A DNA stretch of 64,000 bases, taken from contig CM055104.1 in assembly GCA_029204225.1 (NCBI GenBank), forward strand, positions 45,391,835 through 45,455,834. The letters are read 5' to 3'. The DNA is from Diphasiastrum complanatum (taxonomy: Eukaryota; Streptophyta; Lycopodiopsida; Lycopodiales; Lycopodiaceae). Below are positions 54,588 through 64,000 of the stretch, piece by piece (positions within the stretch are counted from its first letter, which is position 1; every line of letters begins with the position of its first letter). The translations under genes and the position numbers were made by a program. The notes beneath the pieces were generated by a model. It saw only the letters and a program-made list of their open reading frames with translations, made no database searches and was not told the origin of the DNA.

Positions 54588-56828
54588 ATGGAACACCTCA
54601 ACTTCAAGTCATTGGAGGTAATGGCAAGGAAGAAGGTTGTGATTGGTCTTCCAAGTTCCTTAAGTAATGACAAGCATGTTTGTGAGTCTTGTGCTTTGTC
54701 TAATTCACATAGACTACCTTATACTAGATCTATTTCTAGATCTACAAAGCCTTTTCAACTTGTACATTCGGATATTCATGGATTTACTACAATTAGCAAT
54801 AGTGGAGTTAAGATGTATGTAACATTCATTGATGATTCTAGTAGATTTTGTTGGATCTATCTACTAAAGAGCAAGGATGAAGTGTCTGATGTCTTTGTCA
54901 AGTTCAAGAATGCAAGGGAGAACCAATTCTCCACAAAGATCAAGTGCTTGAGAGGTGACAATGGTGGTGAGTACATATCTAACAAGTTCAAGGCTTGTTG
55001 TGATGAGCATGGGATCAAGAGGGAGTATACAACATCAAGGACCCCACAACAAAATGGATTGGTTGAAAGGAAGAATAGAACTTTATGTGAAAGTGCTAAA
55101 GCTATGAGGTTAAGTGCTAATCTTGACAAACCATTTTGGGATCAAGCTTTGTTGTGTGCCAATTTCTTGTGCAATAGGTGGCCGAGTGCTATTTTGGATG
55201 GAAGGACACCTTTTGAGATGCTATTCAAGAGGAGGCCGAGTGTCAACTTTCTAAGAACCTTTGGATGCACATGCTATGCCAACAATACTCTTGATGATAG
55301 GACCAAGGAGGATCCATCTTCAAGAAGAGGTATTTTTGTTGGATATAATGAGGTGAGTAAAGCCTACAAGGTTTACATTCCTTCTACTAACAAAGTGATT
55401 GTTGGTAGAGATGTCATTTTTGATGAGGGAAACATTCCAAAGGTGTCTTCAAGCATGATTGATGGTAAAATAGATGGATCTAACATTCTTGATGTTGATG
55501 AGAAGGATCCTACTTTGGATGGTGGTGATGATGGACCTTCATCAAGTCAAAAGCCAAGGAGAACATCAAGAGAAAGACAAGTACCTTCAAGGCTCACATA
55601 TGATCAAAAGGGTAAGCAAGTAGTTTCTGGAAATTATGTTGCTTTCCTAACCTCTTTGGATGATCCTACAAGTGTAGATCAAGCAAGGAAAGAAGAGGAG
55701 TGGATCCAAGCAATGGATCTCGAGTATCGATCTCTTATGAAGAGTGGAACATCTTTTGGAGGATCTTCTTGTGTACATGGAGCTATGCAAGTGGATGGAT
55801 GTTATCTTGCTGTAAAATCAAGTAATGGATCTGGAAAACAAAGTTTGTTCAATGACTTTGATGGTCAAGTTGAAGATCAAGAGGTTGATCTCAAAGCACT
55901 TCAACTAATCAAAAGGGAAGGTGACAATTTGGAGCTAGTCAAGAGCATCAAAGGAGAGGTAATTGGCAAAGGTGTTATGGATCTGTTTTTACAGCATATT
56001 GAAGACTCAAGTAAAGTCAAAGGAGCAGCAAGGAAGTGTTGTTCAAGTTTACTTTACTTGTTCTATCTCATGTTTGAGCTATTTCATGTGGATGTGTGCA
56101 AATTGTCAAGATATGGACAAACTAGCTACATTGTCTTGCAATATCTTATTGTTGGAGTTGTACTAGCATTCTTGGCTGGTTTTGCTGATGGAAATGAAGT
56201 TATTGGAGGTTCATTATGTCACTCATCCATGATCAAGTTCTCAAGTGTTGAGCTACTTGGTGCCAATACTTGGAGATTGTCAATTTTTGGTGAATTCATG
56301 GTCATTTTCTTGTGTCAAGTAGATCTTGAAGATGGACTAGTGCAACCTACTTTGTTTATGGAGTCATGTGGTGCTAGATTTGCATCATTAATGTACTCAC
56401 CTACTCATGGATTTCCAAGGTTTGATGGTTTCTTGTGGCAAGATGGAGATGGAGGCTCATTCATGGAGTTTTATGGTGGAGACATATCAAGAAAGGACAA
56501 AGTTAGAGGAGACAAGCAAGCAAATGGTCATCACTCACATTTATTGTTTGGTTGCTGTAATTTTCCAGAGAGTTTAAAGTTTGAAACATGGAGGAATCAT
56601 TTCATTCACATTCTATTTGGTTCTTCATGTTCTAGTTATATCTTGATGTGTAAAATTGATGTAAGAAATAGTGAAGCATCCAATTTGGACACTATTCTCT
56701 ATATCAATTATGAAAGATACTTTAGAACCTTAGAAAGAAGATCTATATTGAGGATGGAGATCATTCTAAAGTTGGATCAAAGTTCTATTGTTCAAACTAT
56801 GCCAAAACTAGTTGAAGAGGGAGTGTGA
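54588..56828 (+). CDS. Copia integrase of element D fused to unrelated sequence instead of RT/RNase H
   Basis: 746 codons in the same frame as gag, downstream of the TAG. Residues 1-45 are the pre-integrase zinc region. The integrase core has D62 (HSDIHG), D124 (RGDNGGEY) and E160 (NGLVERKN), with exactly 35 residues between the last two. The C-terminal part reaches FVGYNEVSKAYKVYIPSTNK and VGRDVIFDE. RT starts at about 370 (EEEWIQAMDLEYRSLMKSGT) and ends at about 388. Residues 389-746 match no copia domain; two hydrophobic stretches occur (about 485-500 and 515-535). The final codons overlap the polypurine tract and LTR start. With no RT the element would have to be mobilised by others. Confidence 0.82.
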   Translation: MEHLNFKSLEVMARKKVVIGLPSSLSNDKHVCESCALSNSHRLPYTRSISRSTKPFQLVHSDIHGFTTISNSGVKMYVTFIDDSSRFCWIYLLKSKDEVSDVFVKFKNARENQFSTKIKCLRGDNGGEYISNKFKACCDEHGIKREYTTSRTPQQNGLVERKNRTLCESAKAMRLSANLDKPFWDQALLCANFLCNRWPSAILDGRTPFEMLFKRRPSVNFLRTFGCTCYANNTLDDRTKEDPSSRRGIFVGYNEVSKAYKVYIPSTNKVIVGRDVIFDEGNIPKVSSSMIDGKIDGSNILDVDEKDPTLDGGDDGPSSSQKPRRTSRERQVPSRLTYDQKGKQVVSGNYVAFLTSLDDPTSVDQARKEEEWIQAMDLEYRSLMKSGTSFGGSSCVHGAMQVDGCYLAVKSSNGSGKQSLFNDFDGQVEDQEVDLKALQLIKREGDNLELVKSIKGEVIGKGVMDLFLQHIEDSSKVKGAARKCCSSLLYLFYLMFELFHVDVCKLSRYGQTSYIVLQYLIVGVVLAFLAGFADGNEVIGGSLCHSSMIKFSSVELLGANTWRLSIFGEFMVIFLCQVDLEDGLVQPTLFMESCGARFASLMYSPTHGFPRFDGFLWQDGDGGSFMEFYGGDISRKDKVRGDKQANGHHSHLLFGCCNFPESLKFETWRNHFIHILFGSSCSSYILMCKIDVRNSEASNLDTILYINYERYFRTLERRSILRMEIILKLDQSSIVQTMPKLVEEGV

Positions 56829-57473
56829 GAGATTTCAACTAGTTTAGACTAGTTTAGTCACATTTTGGTAAATTGTTAATAAGAGGCCAAAACTCATTTT
56901 AGACTTAGAGATAAACTTTTGAAGTTATATTAGTTTAAAATACATTCAATAAACACTTTTGGAAAGTGTGGGAAAGTTGGTAGTCAAGTTTGAGAGAGAT
57001 TCAAATTTGAACTTTGGGTACATTGAATCTAGACCCAAAAATAGTAGGGTTTACATTTTGGAGAGAAAGCCAAGTGGCCAAATAGGGTTTGAAAACTCTA
57101 TAAAAGGATGTAACTCGTGGAGAGACACGTCTTCTCTCTTCTCTATCTCATTTTATGCTTATACATGGTTCTCTTGGGTTTTACTATCCATTGGTGCACT
57201 ATCTTGGTGATTGCTTGCAACTCTATGTGTAAAATGATCTATATTTGCTATTTTTGGATCCACACGTGTGAAATACAGTAGCTTGCCGGTTTGTACGGAA
57301 AGCAACAGTACATAATCATTTCATTCAAGTTTAATCAAGTTCTATTAGTGTTTGCATCTCAAATTGTGTGTAGATGCTGATTTTTCTACATTGGTGAAAT
57401 TAGTAGTGTATTTCTCTTTCTAACCAAAGATCATTCAAGTAGATTGGATCTTAAGGATCTGAAATCTTTCACA
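56824..57473 (+). repeat. 3' LTR of copia element D
   Basis: 650 bp, preceded by the purine tract GAAGAGGGAG, ending in TTTCACA and followed by the TTTTT target duplication. Confidence 0.95.
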
Positions 57474-57678
57474 TTTTTCTCCTATCACGTCATCATGACA
57501 CATCACCATCCTCTCCACACAGCTACTGCATATCATAGTCATTTTCTATTTTCTTCCTCACACTTTCTTCTTGCATTTTTTATGCCTTCTTTCGTTACTT
57601 ATGATTACTATCTTTGTGATCAAGCATTCTATTACGACCTGTTGCAATCTGCGGAGCTTTCGTCAAATATTCGACAAA

Positions 57679-60024
57679 ATGGCTTCTGGATCCAGCTCTT
57701 CTATTATCTGAAAAGCATGCGTAGGAATATGGCTGACATCAATCCAGTCTCTTCTGGATCAATGCAGATTGGGAAGCTTGAAAGTGGAACCTTCAGTCAT
57801 CCTTTCTGAAGTCAGTACTGAGTTCGTGAATTCCATCCACTCAGTATCTGATGTGGATTTTAAAGTTCGTGTGCAAGAAAAGTTCTTTATTGTCTCTGAA
57901 GAAATGTTCTCCACGGCTTTGGGATTACCACTGGATGGTAAAATTATTTCTACAAACAGAGATGCAATGGATGAAGACACCTATTTTCTGAGCAACTGTT
58001 TCGTACCCACCAAGGGCTACAAAATTTCTATGATCAAGGATGCCACATTCAAAATGTTTTGTAAATACGCCAACAAGTTATCTTTTTGACAGATGTGGAT
58101 GCTACCATTTCGGTGCAAAATTTTGGGTATTTATTGGACAATCCTGTATGCTTTGGCATCATTGTATAAAGGCATTTTTGAGGTGGATCAAACATGAAAA
58201 TTTTTCGGCAATAGGAGCACATGTTTCGCATTTGTGTGAGCATTTTGGAGTCTTAACCAACTAGGAGAAAAGTTTGTTGATGGAAAGACTGTTGCCCCCA
58301 ACACCAGTCGACCTATCTAGTCTTATAACCACACCTGCCACAACCACCACAGCAGCACTTGTGCCACCAATCCAAGTAGCAGCTATAATTGCTATGGACG
58401 TTGATGGTGCCACTGCCATTGCCATGGATACGGATGGACCTACTGTTGCTGAATCAACAAAGCCAGCCTCTGCTTCAACCTCACAGAAGCAGAAGAACTC
58501 AAGCGCCTCGGAGGAAGACGAAACTCCATCCGACACTTCAGACAAGGCTCGAGCAGCTACAGTAGGCGACACTGGGATAGCTGATGAAGATGATGATGAA
58601 CCTGACAACCAGCCCCAGTGGTTCACTTCCATGACTAACAAAGCCAAGAATTTTTTTGTTGATATATATGAATTTGATAGATATAATCAGAGGAACATCA
58701 TGGACCTGATGGAAGTAGAGCAAAAGTTTCAAGACTCTCTCAAAGAGTCTTATGAGAAGATTGATTTGCTCGAATTAGACAACACCAAGCTGATCGACGA
58801 AAATCATTTCCTTGAAACACAGCTTCATTTCGCAATCAAGGAAGCTGATTCTTTGAAGGAAATCAATAAGGCAATTGAGGCCAAGTCTGTCAATTATCAG
58901 ACTACTATTGATTCTTTAAAACAACAAGTGCTGGATGCTTATAAACACAATGTCGCTCTCCAGAAACATTTGCAAGAGGAGCAAGCGACATGAATAAAGG
59001 CAGAAACTATGCTTGCTCTATGCAACAATGCAGGTTCTATCATGATAGATCTCTCGAAACTAAACTAGCTCCAAGGCCAGATGCTAGAAAATTTTTGAGT
59101 AGAGTTCTTGCAACTGCTCGAAGATGCGAAGGCGCTAGTCGAAGAAGAGTTTGCGGAGTTGAAGGAGCTATCTATTGAAGCCACCCAAACTTGCAATGGT
59201 CCAAACTCCCATGATGAATAACTATAGGCCCTACTGAGAATTGATGATCTGATGCAGCAACTTAGTCCATTCTTGTCTGTTCGGGAGTTGTTGACCATCT
59301 AAAATACTTGGAGGCAATAGCGAAGGTTGACAAGCTCAAACAAGAGTTGTCTGATCTCAAGCAGCAGCTGGAAGATCAAAAGTTAGCTGCCGAGTTACAA
59401 ACTCAAGAACAGCAGCTACTTAGACAAAGCCACGTCGAAACCAATCAAAGGTATGTGTATCCATTTGCTGATCGATTTTGGAAGTGGTGTCGACAAGCTT
59501 TTAACATTGAATTACAATGGTGTGTGGATTATATGATGCTACCAGGTGCAGTAGGCATCGCCTTCGATGACTGGAAGACACCATGGGAAAAGGATGACCT
59601 TCTCTGGTTATGGGCCCAGTTATCTATCGAGCAGAAAGGATGTCTCTGTTGGGGCATAATTTAGGGAAAATTCACAATTGCGCCTTTCAAATCAGGTGAG
59701 TTGTACATAGGCCCGTGTGCTATGTATGCCTCAGAATACATTCGTATTAAAGAATATCAATTTTTACGGAATGAAGACAATAAGAAACAATTTTGGAAGC
59801 GGAAATCGCAATTCCAATTGTACAAACCAAAAGATGTTGCGAACATAGGCGCTTTTGATGAAGCTGGACTGCTCGTCAATGTAAATATGGCGTATCCAAA
59901 ACTTTTTAGTCTTTACGTGGATTGGGAGCGAAATCTTGTTGACTATTTTGCGGAAATTAAACACAATCTGCAAGATCAAAGAAAGTCAAGTCATTTCAAA
60001 AACTTCTGTACATATTTGTTCTAG
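57679..60024 (+). pseudogene. Unusual first ORF of the interrupted gypsy element (coiled coil), broken
   Basis: After the copia insertion the host sequence continues with ATG 57679 (MASGSSSSII, then TGA). The same frame is open from 57709 to 58089 (EVSTEFVNSIHSVSDVDFKV, FFIVSEEMFSTALGLPLDGK, FLSNCFVPTKGYKISMIKDA). After frame changes, 58274-58993 (239 aa) has an Ala/Thr/Pro-rich, acidic part and a coiled coil from about residue 125 (EVEQKFQDSLKESYEKIDLL). 59308-60024 (one TAG at 59662) has another coiled coil, then FADRFWKWCRQAFNIELQWC and WEKDDLLWLWAQL. The position behind an aspartate-type primer site suggests the extra ORF1 known from Tat/Ogre-like gypsy elements, but I do not recognise the domain with certainty. 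Confidence 0.5.
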
Positions 60025-63146
<3,122 letters not shown>

Positions 63147-63246
63147 TTTCCATCAGGTGTGTCTATTCGAGGGTGTGTCTATTCGAATGTCGCACACCCA
63201 TCTACACGTGTACGAAAGGTCTCTCTCGCGGTAGCTCTCCCTTTCC

Positions 63247-63428
63247 CTGATCTCTCTCTCTCTCTCGCATCAGCTCTCTCCATGTCTCTCTCTCTCTCAC
63301 ACTCGGGGTGATCTCTCTCTCGCATCAGCTCTCCCCTCGTCTCTCTCTCTCATACACTCCCTCTCGCCGACTCTTCTCGCGTGCAGCACTCCCTCCCCCA
63401 CTCTTCTCGCTTCCCCCACTCTTCTCGC
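63247..63428 (+). repeat. CT-rich degenerate repeat region
   Basis: Short CT runs alternate with repeated phrases: CTCTCTCTCGCATCAGCTCTC occurs near 63255 and 63315 (one block of up to 20 bases shared), and CACTCTTCTCGC occurs twice between 63390 and 63430. Confidence 0.8.
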
Positions 63429-64000
63429 TTGCAGTATCTCGTAAGGTGAGTGTAGTGAGTGCATACTCACGAGGTGAATGTAGTGAGTGCAGACTAAGCA
63501 TCTCGGGTTTAGTGTATACGATTTTTCGTATTGTGGATGTTTATGCTGGTAAACGACGCTCGCAGAAATAAGTCTTGAATTTTGAAAGTCCAAGGATCGA
63601 ATCGTCAACGTCTTTTCCTTGGTAATAACTCATGCTTTTGCTTTTGGATTTTACCTGCAAAATTATTCTGTTGGAGAGGAGGTTTCTTTATTTAGAATTT
63701 GGAGTGAGTTTCCACTATTAAGCAATGGCATTTCAGGACATGAACAATCGAGATATTTCTTCTTGACGATTTCAGATCCATTGCCTTCAGCATTTTATTT
63801 ATGTATTGAATGGCCATCTATTTTTATCTTTGCTTTTTATGTCGTTCTGCATCATTTTGTCTCAGCTTCCGCTCCAACTATTGATCTACAGCTTTGCTAC
63901 GAACGATAGTATAAACTATATGTAAAAGATGGGAAGATTGCTAGAGAATGACAACTTGCAGAGGACAAGATCAGGAAGATATGTACAACTTGGTAGCAAC
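63429..64000 (+). other. End of window without recognised gene
   Basis: A 96-codon ORF at 63619-63909 has no familiar motif and a composition like translated AT-rich DNA; I do not call it a gene. A GAGGTGAATGTAGTGAGTGCA-like phrase is repeated near 63445 and 63475. Confidence 0.4.

Larger units (their letters stand above)
52016..57473 (+). mobile_element. Ty1/copia element D with both LTRs, lacking RT/RNase H
   Basis: Complete borders: 5' LTR 52016-52667, 3' LTR 56824-57473, both TG...CA, with a TTTTT direct repeat at 52011-52015 and 57474-57478. Primer site TGGTATCAGAGC at 52668-52679; purine tract GAAGAGGGAG before the 3' LTR. Inside are gag-protease and integrase in one frame, split by a single TAG (54498-54500). 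RT breaks off after its first 20 or so residues and is replaced by about 1.07 kb of unrelated sequence that stays open in the same frame up to the LTR. The LTRs differ at about 20 positions by eye (about 3%), so insertion was fairly recent compared with the rest of the window. Confidence 0.93.

Overview
This is nuclear DNA from a land plant. The evidence is the dense Ty1/copia and Ty3/gypsy retrotransposons, a CACTA transposase with spliceosomal introns, TATA-bearing LTRs, long (CT)n, (CA)n and (AT)n microsatellites, and two F-box/kelch genes of the plant KFB/KMD type. The base composition is AT-rich and most elements are old and broken. A large, TE-rich genome, perhaps a non-flowering lineage, would fit, but nothing here fixes the taxon. 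I saw no prokaryotic genes, CRISPR arrays, rRNA genes or tRNA genes.

Layout. 1-6126: two nested minus-strand copia elements (A inside the reverse transcriptase of B), each with its own LTR and methionine-tRNA primer site. 6422-7990: a minus-strand histone H3-like pseudogene, then a duplicated upstream block with twelve CACGTG G-boxes and paired inverted motifs. 7994-14926: a copia RT/RNase H interrupted by a gypsy element (8698-14625) with a clean CACAA target duplication. 15247-18060: an unfamiliar multi-exon transposase-like gene relic (+). 17836-19044: an unfamiliar gene relic on the minus strand, divergent from an H3-like gene at 20527-21404 (+). The region between these last two carries the same paired inverted motif as the 7 kb locus. 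22473-23570 and 42527-43630: a duplicated F-box/kelch gene, the first with a nonsense codon in the F-box and the second intact. Between them lie copia, gypsy and CACTA relics, microsatellites and LTR fragments.

45216-50640: small related LTR elements on the minus strand, one with a foldback element inside it, plus copia RNase H and gypsy gag relics. 50940-60024: probably one large gypsy element (LTR, aspartate-tRNA primer site, unusual first ORF), split just behind its primer site by a well-preserved copia element (52016-57473; TTTTT target duplication, LTRs about 3% diverged). That copia element has lost RT/RNase H and carries about 1.07 kb of unrelated, stop-free sequence in their place. 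60025-64000: no gene recognised; a long (CT)n tract.

The only gene I consider an intact host gene is the F-box/kelch gene at 42527-43630, which would act in an SCF ubiquitin ligase. The most unusual parts are the two divergent H3-like genes and the roughly 17-20 bp inverted motif pairs, spaced at near-constant distance, that accompany both.
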